A stretch of 64,000 nt of DNA. It comes from Arcobacter sp. (lineage in GTDB: Bacteria; Campylobacterota; Campylobacteria; Campylobacterales; Arcobacteraceae). Position numbers and translations under genes: made by a program. The notes beneath the pieces were generated by a model. The model saw only the letters and a list, made by a program, of their open reading frames with translations. It did not search any database and was not told where the DNA came from. This document shows positions 33,696 through 42,782 of this stretch, piece by piece; position 1 is the stretch's first letter; each line of letters starts with the position of its first letter. The DNA is taken from assembly GCA_020048055.1 (NCBI GenBank), contig JAIFNA010000007.1, positions 83,350 through 147,349 on the forward strand, in the 5' to 3' direction.

Positions 33696-34232
33696 ATGGC
33701 TGCAAATGCAACTATCTACAAAGCTTTGCTAAATATCGCAAATATGGATGACAATTATTACGCTGAACACAACTTAACAATAGCACAGCACCCATCTGAA
33801 AGTGATTTGAGGCTTATGGTTAGAATGATTGCTTTTATCTTAAATGCAAATGATAGCTTGGTGCTTTGTAAAGATATTTCAGAAGATGATGAACCTGCAC
33901 TTTGGGAAAAAACACTTGGTGGTGATATCCAAATGTGGATAGATTTGGGGCAACCTGATGAGAAGCGGATTAAAAAAGGGTGTGGGCGTTCTAAAAATGT
34001 GGTGATTTATTCTTTTCAAGATGGTATGGCAAATGCTTGGTTTAAACAAATTGAAAATTCACTTCATAGATTTCGTAATCTTAAAGTTGTATTTTTAAAA
34101 ATTGATGGTGATTTAGAAACCCTTACAAAACGCTCAATGAATCTTCAGTGTAATATCAGTGATGGTGAGCTTACATTAATTGATAGTAATGATAACAGTG
34201 TGGTTGTAACAACTCAAATATGGAAAAATTAA
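33696..34232 (+). CDS. yaeQ: YaeQ family protein
   Basis: 178 residues matching YaeQ along its length: ATIYKALLNIANMDDNYYAEHNLTIAQHPSE at the N-terminus, then EPALWEKTLGGDIQMWIDLGQPDEKRIKKG. YaeQ has a PD-(D/E)XK-nuclease-like fold and was linked to haemolysin expression through RfaH suppression, but its biochemical role is unsettled. AAAAGGAAAA precedes the ATG. It stands alone, with a lipoprotein gene 20 nt downstream. Confidence 0.88.
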   Translation: MAANATIYKALLNIANMDDNYYAEHNLTIAQHPSESDLRLMVRMIAFILNANDSLVLCKDISEDDEPALWEKTLGGDIQMWIDLGQPDEKRIKKGCGRSKNVVIYSFQDGMANAWFKQIENSLHRFRNLKVVFLKIDGDLETLTKRSMNLQCNISDGELTLIDSNDNSVVVTTQIWKN

Positions 34233-34252
34233 GATAGATTTTGGTGGTAAAT

Positions 34253-35326
34253 ATGAAAAGATTTCAATTGTTTTTGGTTACTTTTTTGGTTTTAGTATTT
34301 GGTTTTATTTTTAGTGGTTGTGCACAAAAGACACAAATAAAAGCTATAAAAGCTGGAATGATAAGCGACTCAGCAATTAAAGATATTGCTGTTTTGCCAT
34401 TTGAAAATGATGAGGTGTCTCAAAGTATCCAAATTAATGATGCATTGTCTAATGTAAATTTCAAGGGTGAAAAATATTTCAATGTTCAAGATAGGGTGAA
34501 TCTTGAGAAGATTATGGTTGAAAAAAAATTAAATGATTCTGGTTTAGTTGATATTATCCATAAAGATAAAAACATAGGTTTAGGGCAGATAAGAACAATT
34601 GTGAGCGGTGTCGTTAGTGTTGATGATGTGGCTAATTCAAAATTTCTAGAGAATCGCACAGATTATGATACTTGTAGGGTGACTTTGAGGGATAAAAATG
34701 GAAATCCATATTGCACACAATATAGGATTTATAATGTTATATGTGAGCAAAATGTCTATACACTAACTTCAAATGTACAATTTACAAGGGTTGATGATGG
34801 GAAGATTGTTTTTACAAAAGTATTTACAAAAAAATCAATGCTAAAGCATTGCGTGGATGACTCTAGTGTACTGCTTAGTAAAAAAGATGTAAATACAAAA
34901 CACGCAAAAGAGATTGCTGAGGATTTGGCAAAGCTTGTAGCCCCGTCTTATGTAGATTATGTTGTACAACTTTTTGATGATGAAGATATTAAATATACAA
35001 GTGAGCAGTCAAAGAGGCTCAAACTTGCACTAGAACTTATAAAAAATCAAAGACATGAAACAGCAAATGATATTTTAGATAATCTAAATAGTGAACTAAA
35101 AGAGCTTAGTATTACTACTTTGTATAACTTTGCTGTTACAAGTGAAATTCTTGGAGATTTGTCAAAAGCATACAAACTTTATCAAAAAGCAGATAGTGTT
35201 GCTTTACAAAATGGTAAGGTTTTGGAGGATATTTCTTTAGGACTAAAAAGGGTTAAAAATAGTATCGAGGAGTTAGAAAAAGCAAATAAACAATTTCTAA
35301 ATCTTAATTCAAAAGGGAAAATGTAG
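34253..35326 (+). CDS. CsgG-like lipoprotein
   Basis: 357 residues. The N-terminus has a lipoprotein signal ending FIFSGCAQK (lipid-modified Cys ~23). The following KDIAVLPFENDEVSQSIQINDALSN and YFNVQDRVNLEKIMVEKKLNDSGL resemble the N-terminal strand-helix pattern of CsgG/HfaB-type outer-membrane lipoproteins. The C-terminal third is helical and TPR-like (NFAVTSEILGDLSKAYKLYQKAD). The ATG at 34253 follows GGTGG; an upstream frame adds four residues. It is paired with the transglutaminase-like membrane protein 15 nt downstream. Role unknown, perhaps envelope export or assembly. Confidence 0.7.
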   Translation: MKRFQLFLVTFLVLVFGFIFSGCAQKTQIKAIKAGMISDSAIKDIAVLPFENDEVSQSIQINDALSNVNFKGEKYFNVQDRVNLEKIMVEKKLNDSGLVDIIHKDKNIGLGQIRTIVSGVVSVDDVANSKFLENRTDYDTCRVTLRDKNGNPYCTQYRIYNVICEQNVYTLTSNVQFTRVDDGKIVFTKVFTKKSMLKHCVDDSSVLLSKKDVNTKHAKEIAEDLAKLVAPSYVDYVVQLFDDEDIKYTSEQSKRLKLALELIKNQRHETANDILDNLNSELKELSITTLYNFAVTSEILGDLSKAYKLYQKADSVALQNGKVLEDISLGLKRVKNSIEELEKANKQFLNLNSKGKM

Positions 35327-35341
35327 ATTGGTACTTTTTCT

Positions 35342-35950
35342 ATGTTAGGTGAAAATAAATATCTTCACAAACTTTCACTTTTGATAATATTTGGGTTTAT
35401 TTTACTTTTTGGATATATCTCATTTGGTAGTTTTTTCTTTGTAAAGGAGCATCAAATAAGTATAGATGGGGAAATTTATACAAATAGAGTCTCCCAAAAG
35501 CCATACATTCAAGAGTTATCAAATGAGCTTACAAAAGGCTGTAAAAGCAATATTTGCAAGGTTCAAAAACTACTTGATTATGTTACAAATATAGAATACA
35601 AATTAAATCCAACAATAGCAAAATCACCAAAAGACACTATTAAATTTGGGTTTGGGGATTGTGATGATAAGAGCAATTTACTGATTTCACTTCTAAAAAT
35701 CAATGATTATGATGTTTTATTTGCAACAGTTCCTAATCATATCTTTGTACTTATTCACTTAGAAGATAAAGAACTTAGTGATTTTGCTGGACTTTATTTA
35801 GATGGAAAAAAATATTATATTTTGGAATCAACCGCAATAAATTCTAAAATTGGATTTCCATTTCAATACAACATTGAAGATATTGAAACTATCCTCGAGC
35901 CATTTAAAAATGAAAAATTAGAAATTGATTTGATTGAGTACAAAAGGTAG
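35342..35950 (+). CDS. Membrane-anchored transglutaminase-like protein
   Basis: 202 residues: one N-terminal membrane segment (~12-33), then a periplasmic domain with the transglutaminase/NlpC-like Cys-His arrangement: GFGDCDDKSNLLISLL (Cys ~102) and VPNHIFVLIHL (His ~129), with ILEST as the third site. It may be a peptidase or cross-linking enzyme acting on envelope proteins. Its position after the CsgG-like lipoprotein suggests a joint function. Confidence 0.75.
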   Translation: MLGENKYLHKLSLLIIFGFILLFGYISFGSFFFVKEHQISIDGEIYTNRVSQKPYIQELSNELTKGCKSNICKVQKLLDYVTNIEYKLNPTIAKSPKDTIKFGFGDCDDKSNLLISLLKINDYDVLFATVPNHIFVLIHLEDKELSDFAGLYLDGKKYYILESTAINSKIGFPFQYNIEDIETILEPFKNEKLEIDLIEYKR

Positions 35951-36111
35951 CTCGTGCAAAAAATTGCCAATTAATAGTAAATTTAATTTAGTAAAAATAA
36001 TTTTAAAACCAAATTTTTGGATAATACTCGTAATATTCCATCAAATTACAGATACACAAAACTAGTAAAAATTATATTTAGTATTTAGAGTAGATTGAAG
36101 GAGCAATATTT

Positions 36112-37809
36112 ATGAAATCAGAAATTAAAAAAAATACAAAGATAGAGACACTTAATGAGCTATCAAAATTAGCAGATTATTCCTTTGTGGATTTTTTAGA
36201 TGCTGACCCAAAAGGTAGAGTTGATGGTGAGGATTATTCACCTCGTCAAGTTTTTAATGGGCATTATGTGTTGGTAAATCCTACCCCAATTAAAAATCCC
36301 ATTTATATTGCCCATAGTAGTAAGTTTTTTGAAGAGCTTGGATTAAGTGAAACTTTAGCAAATAAGCAAGATTTTATGAAAATGTTTTCGGGTGATATTT
36401 CAAATGTTCCAAAACCTTTGCGTAAAGTTGGATGGGCAACTGGGTATGCACTTTCAATTTATGGTACAGAATATTATGAACAATGCCCATTTTCGACAGG
36501 TAATGGATATGGTGATGGTCGTGCGATCTCTATTTTTGAGGGAGTTATCAATAATCAACGCCTAGAGATGCAACTCAAAGGTGGAGGGAGAACTCCATAT
36601 TGTCGTGGTGCTGATGGGAGAGCTGTGCTTCGTTCAAGTGTTCGAGAGTTTTTAGCGCAAGAGCATATGAATGCCCTTAGAATCCCTACATCGCGCTCTT
36701 TAACTTTATATGCATCCAAAAATGAGTATGTGAGACGACCTTGGTTTTTAAATGACTCATACTCAAGAGACCCAGAGGTTATGATTGATGAAGATGTTGC
36801 AATTACAACACGAGTTGCATCTTCATTTCTAAGGGTAGGGCAACTTGAACTTTTTGGTCGTCGTGCAAGAAAAAGTGAGCATCCAAAAGCACAAGAGGAG
36901 CTAAGGAAAATTGTGGAGCATCTTATAAATCGTGAGTACAGTGATATAGACACAAAGTTGCCTTTGGAGGAAAAAGTGATTTTGCTTGTAAAAGAGTTTC
37001 AAAAACGGCTAACTTCACTTGTGGCAAATTGGATTAGAGTAGGGTATTGTCAAGGAAATTTTAATAGTGATAATTGTGCAGCGGGTGGGTTTACGCTTGA
37101 TTATGGTCCATTTGGATTTATTGATATGTTTGATTCAAAATATCAGCCTTGGACTGGTGGCGGAGTTCATTTTTCATTTTTTAATCAACCAAAAGCTGCA
37201 CATAAAAATTTTGAGATGCTTTGCATTGCACTTCAACCTTTACTCTTTGGTGATAAAGAGAAATTAGAACAACTAAGCTATTTAAGAGATAATTTTGAAG
37301 AGGAGATGGAAACTAAACTAATCAATATGTGGAGTTCAAAACTTGGGTTAAAAACTTTTAATGAGGAGCTTTTGAGTGAACTTTTCATTCTTATGATGGA
37401 AACTTCAGTTGATTACACAATATTTTTTAGAGAACTTAGCAATATTCCGCAAGATATCTCAGAACTTTTTAAAAGTTTTTATAAAGACCATACTGGCAAT
37501 AAGGAACTATTGCAAAGTTGGTCGAAGTGGTTGGAGAAATGGAGATTACTAATTGATGCAAGCAACATGGAAGAACTATCAAAACAAATGAAGCAAATAA
37601 ATCAAAAATATTCATTAAGAGAGTGGTTTTTGGTTCCAGCTTATAAAGAGGCACAAAAAGGTAAATATTCACTTCTAAGAGAGTTGCAAGAGGTGATGAA
37701 TGATCCGTATAGTGAACAATCAAACAAGACTGAGGAAAAATACTACAAACAAAAACCAAAAGAGTTTTTTAAAATAGCTGGAATATCGCATATTAGTTGT
37801 TCTTCTTGA
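36112..37809 (+). CDS. selO: Protein adenylyltransferase SelO (YdiU)
   Basis: 565 residues of the SelO pseudokinase family, which transfers AMP to Ser, Thr or Tyr of target proteins and takes part in redox stress control. Clear family motifs are [31 protein letters not shown] and [12 protein letters not shown] (metal-binding DNxxxxG region as SDNCAAGGF). The C-terminus ends SCSS, the Cys equivalent of the selenocysteine in eukaryotic SelO. It is longer than E. coli YdiU (478). It stands alone with 161 nt before and 225 nt after. Confidence 0.93.
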   Translation: MKSEIKKNTKIETLNELSKLADYSFVDFLDADPKGRVDGEDYSPRQVFNGHYVLVNPTPIKNPIYIAHSSKFFEELGLSETLANKQDFMKMFSGDISNVPKPLRKVGWATGYALSIYGTEYYEQCPFSTGNGYGDGRAISIFEGVINNQRLEMQLKGGGRTPYCRGADGRAVLRSSVREFLAQEHMNALRIPTSRSLTLYASKNEYVRRPWFLNDSYSRDPEVMIDEDVAITTRVASSFLRVGQLELFGRRARKSEHPKAQEELRKIVEHLINREYSDIDTKLPLEEKVILLVKEFQKRLTSLVANWIRVGYCQGNFNSDNCAAGGFTLDYGPFGFIDMFDSKYQPWTGGGVHFSFFNQPKAAHKNFEMLCIALQPLLFGDKEKLEQLSYLRDNFEEEMETKLINMWSSKLGLKTFNEELLSELFILMMETSVDYTIFFRELSNIPQDISELFKSFYKDHTGNKELLQSWSKWLEKWRLLIDASNMEELSKQMKQINQKYSLREWFLVPAYKEAQKGKYSLLRELQEVMNDPYSEQSNKTEEKYYKQKPKEFFKIAGISHISCSS

Positions 37810-38034
37810 TTTATCGTCAAAAGAACTCTAAAATTGGGCAGTAAAATTTAAAAAAGCTACCTTTTGAAGTCAATTATTCATATAACCACTTCATTAATCC
37901 ATATTAATAAACAAAAATAATATATGAAAGAAATTACTTTAATTGTACGATACTTTAAAATATTATATGGTTGATTAAAAGTCTCAAAAATTAGCTTTAG
38001 AGATATGTAGTAAATTTCACAAAAAGGTATTGTT

Positions 38035-38712
38035 TTGAAAATAATTTTTTTCTTGATTTTCGTTGTAAATATTGCTTTTTCTTTTGAAAATAGCGTTGGA
38101 ATTGGGGTTGCATACTCTAAAAGTATCTATATTGAAAATGAAGATAATAAAATAATTTTACCGATGGTTTATTATGAAACTGATGATTTTTATATAAAAG
38201 GGATAGAGTTTGGATACAAAATAAAACCTTTATTTTCATTAGTTGTAGAGCCAAGTTTTCAAAATGCTAAAATCGCTTCCCTTCCTACACAAAAAGATAC
38301 AATTTTAAGTGGTTTTAAATTAGAACAAAGATTTGGGCAATACAAAATTAGTTACAAACTTCTAAGGGATATGGGAAATATTCATGATGGAGTGATTGGT
38401 AAAATACAATTTGCAAAATCTATCATTGCTTTTCCAGTTATAATCATCCCTTCTTTTGGTTTTGAGTATGAAAGTTCAAAAGTGACAAAATATCTTTATG
38501 GAGTCCCTGTGAATACTCCGTATGAAATGTATACACCAAAAGAAAGTGTAAGTGCTAATATTGGATTGATGGGAATTTATAATATCAGTAACAAATATGT
38601 GATAAATCTGATGGTAAATAAAAAGTTTTTATCAGATGAAATTACAAATAGTCAGGTAGTAAATAGTAGTAGTAAAACATCGTATTTTCTAAGTACCCTG
38701 TATAAATTTTAA
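38035..38712 (+). CDS. MipA/OmpV family outer membrane protein
   Basis: 225 residues with a signal peptide (~1-18, ending NIAFSFE) and alternating amphipathic strands ending in Phe (FLSTLYKF), typical of an outer-membrane barrel. GVGIAY-like start, FYIKGIEFGYKIK and NIGLMGIYNISNKYVINLMVN match MipA/OmpV proteins, which may scaffold murein enzymes. It starts with TTG and AAAAGG lies upstream. A lipocalin gene follows after 13 nt. Confidence 0.75.
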   Translation: MKIIFFLIFVVNIAFSFENSVGIGVAYSKSIYIENEDNKIILPMVYYETDDFYIKGIEFGYKIKPLFSLVVEPSFQNAKIASLPTQKDTILSGFKLEQRFGQYKISYKLLRDMGNIHDGVIGKIQFAKSIIAFPVIIIPSFGFEYESSKVTKYLYGVPVNTPYEMYTPKESVSANIGLMGIYNISNKYVINLMVNKKFLSDEITNSQVVNSSSKTSYFLSTLYKF

Positions 38713-38728
38713 AAAAAGGAGAAATTTG

Positions 38729-39247
38729 ATGAAAAGATATATAAAAAATATTTTTTTCGTATTTGCTATCTTAGCTCTTGGTGGTTGTGCCAACAAGTAT
38801 CTAGAGTTGCAAACAGTAAAAAAAGTTGACATTCAAAAATACAAAGGTAGCTGGTATGAGATAGCTAGATTTGAGCATTTTTTTGAAAAAGGTTGTAAGA
38901 ATGTTACAGCTACTTATGAACTTCAAGAAGATTCTATAAAAGTTATTAACAGATGTACGATGATAGAGAATAATAATACAAAAGAAGCTACTGGGGTAGC
39001 TTATGCCACAGATAGCACAAATTCCAAACTAAAAGTTAGTTTTTTTAGACCATTTTATGGAGATTATTATATTTTAGATTTGGCAGATGATTATAGTTAC
39101 GCGCTTGTTGGGAGCCCAAGTAGAGATTTGCTTTGGATTTTGAGTCGTACAAAAACTATTAATGAAGAAACTAAAAATAAAATATTTACAAAACTCCCTA
39201 GTTTGGGATTTGATGAGAAAAGGTTTGTATGGACAATTCAAGAATAA
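38729..39247 (+). CDS. blc: Outer-membrane lipocalin (Blc-like)
   Basis: 172 residues. Lipoprotein signal ALGGCANKY (Cys ~20) precedes a lipocalin domain: KYKGSWYEIARFEHFFEKGCKNVTATYEL, with the G-x-W motif, and a late DYSYALVGSPSRDLLWILSR typical of bacterial Blc. Such proteins bind fatty acids or lysophospholipids at the outer membrane. The ATG at 38729 follows AGGAG. The next gene, a glutathione peroxidase, starts 44 nt later. Confidence 0.9.
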   Translation: MKRYIKNIFFVFAILALGGCANKYLELQTVKKVDIQKYKGSWYEIARFEHFFEKGCKNVTATYELQEDSIKVINRCTMIENNNTKEATGVAYATDSTNSKLKVSFFRPFYGDYYILDLADDYSYALVGSPSRDLLWILSRTKTINEETKNKIFTKLPSLGFDEKRFVWTIQE

Positions 39248-39291
39248 AACTAAATATAATAAAAATAAAAAGATAAAAAGGGGAAAGAAAG

Positions 39292-39828
39292 ATGAAAATA
39301 GTATTGATGTTTATGTTGTTTGTAAATTTATTATTTGGAGGGAAAACGATGAGTGTATACGATATAAAAGTAAAAGATATAAATGGGCAAGAACTCACTT
39401 TGGAAAAGTATAAAAATAAAGTGATGCTTGTTGTCAATGTTGCTAGTAAATGTGGTTTTACTGGTCAATATGAGGGGTTAGAAAAATTGCATGAAAAATA
39501 TAGCTCAAAAGGATTAGCTGTTTTAGGTTTCCCTTGTAATCAATTTTTAGCACAAGAACCAGGGAGTGAAAAAGAGATTAAAGAGTTTTGTAGTTTAACT
39601 TATGGGGTAAAATTTGATATGTTTAGTAAAATTGATGTTAATGGAAATAATACACACCCACTTTACAAGTTTCTCAAAAGTAGCTCAAGTGGGATTATGG
39701 GAACTGATATGATTAAATGGAATTTTACAAAGTTTTTAGTTGATAAAAATGGAAAAGTTCTTAAAAGATATAGTCCATCTACAACTCCAGCTGAGATTGA
39801 AAAAGATATTATCAAAGCATTACAATAA
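39292..39828 (+). CDS. Glutathione peroxidase family protein
   Basis: 178 residues. The catalytic set is Cys in NVASKCGFTGQY, Gln in FPCNQFLAQEPG and Trp in IKWNFTKFLV. The enzyme reduces hydroperoxides with glutathione or, more often in bacteria, thioredoxin. The first 19 residues (MKIVLMFMLFVNLLFGGKT) look like a secretion signal, yet a second ATG at 39349 has its own strong GGAGGG 7 nt upstream. One gene could thus give a periplasmic and a cytoplasmic form. It lies between lipocalin and an SRPBCC gene. Confidence 0.88.
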   Translation: MKIVLMFMLFVNLLFGGKTMSVYDIKVKDINGQELTLEKYKNKVMLVVNVASKCGFTGQYEGLEKLHEKYSSKGLAVLGFPCNQFLAQEPGSEKEIKEFCSLTYGVKFDMFSKIDVNGNNTHPLYKFLKSSSSGIMGTDMIKWNFTKFLVDKNGKVLKRYSPSTTPAEIEKDIIKALQ

Positions 39829-39837
39829 AAGATATTT

Positions 39838-40281
39838 ATGGAAACTTTTACACAAACTAGCCTTATAAACTGCACCTTAGAGGAGCTTTTTGATTTTCAT
39901 CTTGATACAAATAATATCAAGCTTATAACTCCAATTCATACAAAAGTGGAGCTAATAGATTATGAAAAAGCTACTTTTGAGGGGAAAATCATAAAGCTAA
40001 AGACTACACGAGCTTTTGTGCCAATCAATTGGACAGTAAAAATTGAAAAATATGAGTATCCAAATTTAATGGTGGATGTTGCCCTCAAATCCCCCTTTGC
40101 TTTTTGGGAACATCAACATATCTTTACCAAAAAAGGTTCAATGTGTGAACTCAAAGATGTTATAAAATACAAACTCCCTTTTGGGATATTTGGGAAATTA
40201 ATAGCTCCTTTTATCAAAAAAGATATAGCAAATATGTTTGCTTACAGACACAAACAAACGAAAAAGATTTTAGAAAATTAG
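39838..40281 (+). CDS. SRPBCC (cyclase/START-fold) protein
   Basis: 147 residues with the SRPBCC lipid/ligand-binding fold: METFTQTSLINCTLEELFDFHLDTNNIKLITP at the start, AFWEHQHIFTKKGSMCELKDVIKYKLPFG and the C-terminal helix. Similar small proteins bind hydrophobic ligands. It starts 9 nt after the glutathione peroxidase stop and ends in a perfect hairpin, so lipocalin, peroxidase and this gene probably form a stress operon. Confidence 0.78.
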   Translation: METFTQTSLINCTLEELFDFHLDTNNIKLITPIHTKVELIDYEKATFEGKIIKLKTTRAFVPINWTVKIEKYEYPNLMVDVALKSPFAFWEHQHIFTKKGSMCELKDVIKYKLPFGIFGKLIAPFIKKDIANMFAYRHKQTKKILEN

Positions 40282-40299
40282 TATGTCAATTTGACATAC
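40279..40299 (+). terminator. Hairpin after SRPBCC gene
   Basis: AGTATGTCAA (40279-40288) and TTGACATACT (40290-40299) are perfect inverted repeats beginning at the stop codon. A short T-run follows. Probable terminator. Confidence 0.5.
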
Positions 40300-40337
40300 T
40301 TTCGGGTAAAACAATAAAAATCAAGTAGAATAATTTT

Positions 40338-41576
40338 ATGAAAAAAGATATATTCCAAAAGATGCAAATTTTAAGTGATAGTGCCAAATACGATGTGAGT
40401 TGTAGCTCAAGTGGAAGTGAAAATAACTATAAAACAGGAGAGCTTGGAGCCACACAAAATAGTGGTATTTGTCACACTTTTACAAGCGATGGACGATGTG
40501 TGTCGCTTCTCAAAGTGTTGCTTACAAATTTTTGTATTTATGATTGTGCTTATTGTATCAATCGTGTAAGTAACGATATTCCAAGAACTGCTTTTGCTCC
40601 AAGAGAGTTAGCTGACATAACTATCAATTTTTACAAAAGAAACTATATCGAGGGGCTTTTTATAAGTAGTGGAATTATCGAGAGTGAAGACCATACGATG
40701 GTTCTTATCTTGCGAACTCTTAGGATTTTACGAAACGAGTATAAATTTAATGGCTACATCCATGTGAAACTTATCCCTGGAAGTGATGCGAAACTTATAG
40801 AAGAGATCACAAGACTTGCAAGTCGTGTGAGTTCAAATATTGAGCTTCCAAGTGATGCAAGTCTAAAACTCTTAGCACCCAATAAAACAAAAGAAAAAGT
40901 GCTTCAACCACTCAAACTTGCCAGAGATTTTAGTATGGAGCGTACGAATAAGCCAATAGGGATGAGTACCCAACTTATCGTTGGAGCAACTCCTGAAAGT
41001 GATAGAGATATTTTAAAACTAAGCTCCGCTTTGTACGATAAAGCACTTCTGAAACGGGTATATTATAGTGCTTATGTTCCAGTGAATGATGATAAAAATC
41101 TCCCAGCACTTCTTACTTCAAAGCCACCACTTTTAAGGGAACATCGACTTTATCAAGCTGATTGGTTGCTTCGGTTCTATGATTTTTCTTATGATGAGAT
41201 AGTAAATGTTGATAATCCAAATCTTGATGAGGAGCTTGACCCAAAAATGTTTTGGGCTTTAAATAATTTACACCTTTTTCCAATGGAGATAAATAAAGCA
41301 AGCCTCGAAGAGTTGATGCGAATACCAGGGATTGGAGTGCGAGGTGCAAATAAAATTATCAATGCAAGACGGTTTAAGAAGCTCACTTTTGATAGTCTCA
41401 AGCAGCTTAAAGTTTCAGTAAAAAATGCAAAATATTTTATAACTTGCAATGGAGTGTACCAAAAAGAGGTTCCGATGTATAGCGATACAATTAAAATAGC
41501 TCTAAAACCACCCAAACTAATAACAACACCAAACCTTTTTGATGTTGATTATAGTGTCATTACTGGGGAGTTGTAA
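40338..41576 (+). CDS. Radical SAM protein linked to DNA modification/repair
   Basis: 412 residues. The radical SAM cluster motif is C66-x3-C70-x2-C73 (CIYDCAYC), preceded by ICHTFTSDGRCVSLLK. A helix-hairpin-helix near the C-terminus (INKASLEELMRIPGIGVRGANKIINAR) suggests DNA binding. This is the family annotated as putative DNA modification/repair radical SAM protein, found next to a DUF4130 protein as here. The next gene starts 2 nt after its stop. The chemistry it performs has not been settled to my knowledge. Confidence 0.9.
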   Translation: MKKDIFQKMQILSDSAKYDVSCSSSGSENNYKTGELGATQNSGICHTFTSDGRCVSLLKVLLTNFCIYDCAYCINRVSNDIPRTAFAPRELADITINFYKRNYIEGLFISSGIIESEDHTMVLILRTLRILRNEYKFNGYIHVKLIPGSDAKLIEEITRLASRVSSNIELPSDASLKLLAPNKTKEKVLQPLKLARDFSMERTNKPIGMSTQLIVGATPESDRDILKLSSALYDKALLKRVYYSAYVPVNDDKNLPALLTSKPPLLREHRLYQADWLLRFYDFSYDEIVNVDNPNLDEELDPKMFWALNNLHLFPMEINKASLEELMRIPGIGVRGANKIINARRFKKLTFDSLKQLKVSVKNAKYFITCNGVYQKEVPMYSDTIKIALKPPKLITTPNLFDVDYSVITGEL

Positions 41577-41578
41577 GT

Positions 41579-42313
41579 TTGATAGTTCTTTATGATGGGA
41601 GTTTTGAGGGATTTTTAACTTTAATACACGAGGTGTATTATCAAAAAATAACACCAACAAAAATACTAAAAATCCTCCCAAATGAACTTGTTTTAGATGA
41701 GATATACACTATACAAACTGATGAAATACAAAGTGCAAAAGTGCTTATTGGTTTGAAAAAGAAGTTTACAAAAAAGCACTTTGAGACCATTTTTCATATC
41801 TTTATGTGTGATAGTGTGGAGTTTGAACTCCCATTGCTGCATTTTATTATTTTAGGATTTAAGAGCCAAAAAGAGTTAGAAAATATCAACTATCTTTTCG
41901 TTTTCAATATTGAAAATTTACAAAAAGAGCTTTTTAGACATATCCATAAGATGAGTGGATTTATACGATTTATGGAGCTTGATGATGGGACTTTGTATGC
42001 CAAAATTGAAACCAAATTTAATGTTGTGTATCATCTTGGAAATCACTTTTTGGCACGATTTAACAATCAAAACTACATTATCCACGATGTGAATCGAAAA
42101 CTTGCCTATGTGAAAATTGAAGATACCCATCAAGTGCAAGAAGTAGCAACTTTTGATGAACCAATTTTAAGTCAAAATGAGGATAAATTCTCAAATCTTT
42201 GGAAAACTTTTTTTATGAGTGTTGCTATAAAATCACGAGAAAATAAAAAACTACAAAGAGAAATGGTTCCTCTTCTTTACCGTACTTTTATGACAGAGTT
42301 TAATTTAGTATAA
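41579..42313 (+). CDS. DUF4130 DNA-metabolism partner of the radical SAM protein
   Basis: 244 residues. MIVLYDGSFEGFLTLIHEVY at the start and HKMSGFIRFMELDDGTLYAKIE with NHFLARF in the middle are typical of the DUF4130/TIGR03915 family, which always accompanies the radical SAM protein above and in some bacteria is fused to a uracil-DNA glycosylase domain. That extra domain is absent here. It starts with TTG, with GGGGAG 11 nt upstream inside the preceding gene, so the two are translationally coupled. Confidence 0.85.
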   Translation: MIVLYDGSFEGFLTLIHEVYYQKITPTKILKILPNELVLDEIYTIQTDEIQSAKVLIGLKKKFTKKHFETIFHIFMCDSVEFELPLLHFIILGFKSQKELENINYLFVFNIENLQKELFRHIHKMSGFIRFMELDDGTLYAKIETKFNVVYHLGNHFLARFNNQNYIIHDVNRKLAYVKIEDTHQVQEVATFDEPILSQNEDKFSNLWKTFFMSVAIKSRENKKLQREMVPLLYRTFMTEFNLV

Positions 42314-42333
42314 AAAGTTAGTAACTTGTTGTT

Positions 42334-42717
42334 TTATGACCAATCTTTATGACTTTCTAGGATATCAATTTTCTCTTTTTTGTATCTTACCATCTTGATT
42401 ATAAGCTCTTTTGGGATTGTTTTGTTTAATGGAAATTGTACTGAGCCTTTGGCAAATTTATATTCTTGAAGTTCTTCTAAAAATGCCCCAATAGTATCTG
42501 GTTGGGGATAAAATCCTATATGATTTTTGTATCCAGCTATCATAATTTGCTTATCTCTTTTACCATCTTTAGATAATGCAAAAGCTGGGATTTTATAGTT
42601 TATTGTCTCTATCGCATCTGGAATAGCTTCTAAGATATAGTTTCTAAGTTCATTAAGTGCCTTCTGTGTAGTTTCTGGCTGAGTTTTTAGATACTCATAA
42701 AAAGGTGATTGTTTCAT
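42334..42717 (-). CDS. DUF1801 (YdhG/CyaY-like) protein
   Basis: 127 residues. LNELRNYILEAIPDAIETINYKIPAFAL, then GYKNHIGFYPQP and FAKGSVQFPLNKTIP are the DUF1801 signature. Members have a frataxin-like fold and unknown function. It is convergent with the DUF4130 gene and stands alone. Confidence 0.85.
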   Translation of the reverse strand: MKQSPFYEYLKTQPETTQKALNELRNYILEAIPDAIETINYKIPAFALSKDGKRDKQIMIAGYKNHIGFYPQPDTIGAFLEELQEYKFAKGSVQFPLNKTIPKELIIKMVRYKKEKIDILESHKDWS

Positions 42718-42782
42718 TTATTTATAACTTTCATCCTTGTTCTTTTCTGTATTTTTATTTAGGAGTAGATTTTTGTTCGATT

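Noticed and set aside
37791..37809. Selenocysteine readthrough at the TGA of selO
   Set aside because: The gene ends SCSS like the Cys form of bacterial SelO, and the codons after TGA are not protein-like.
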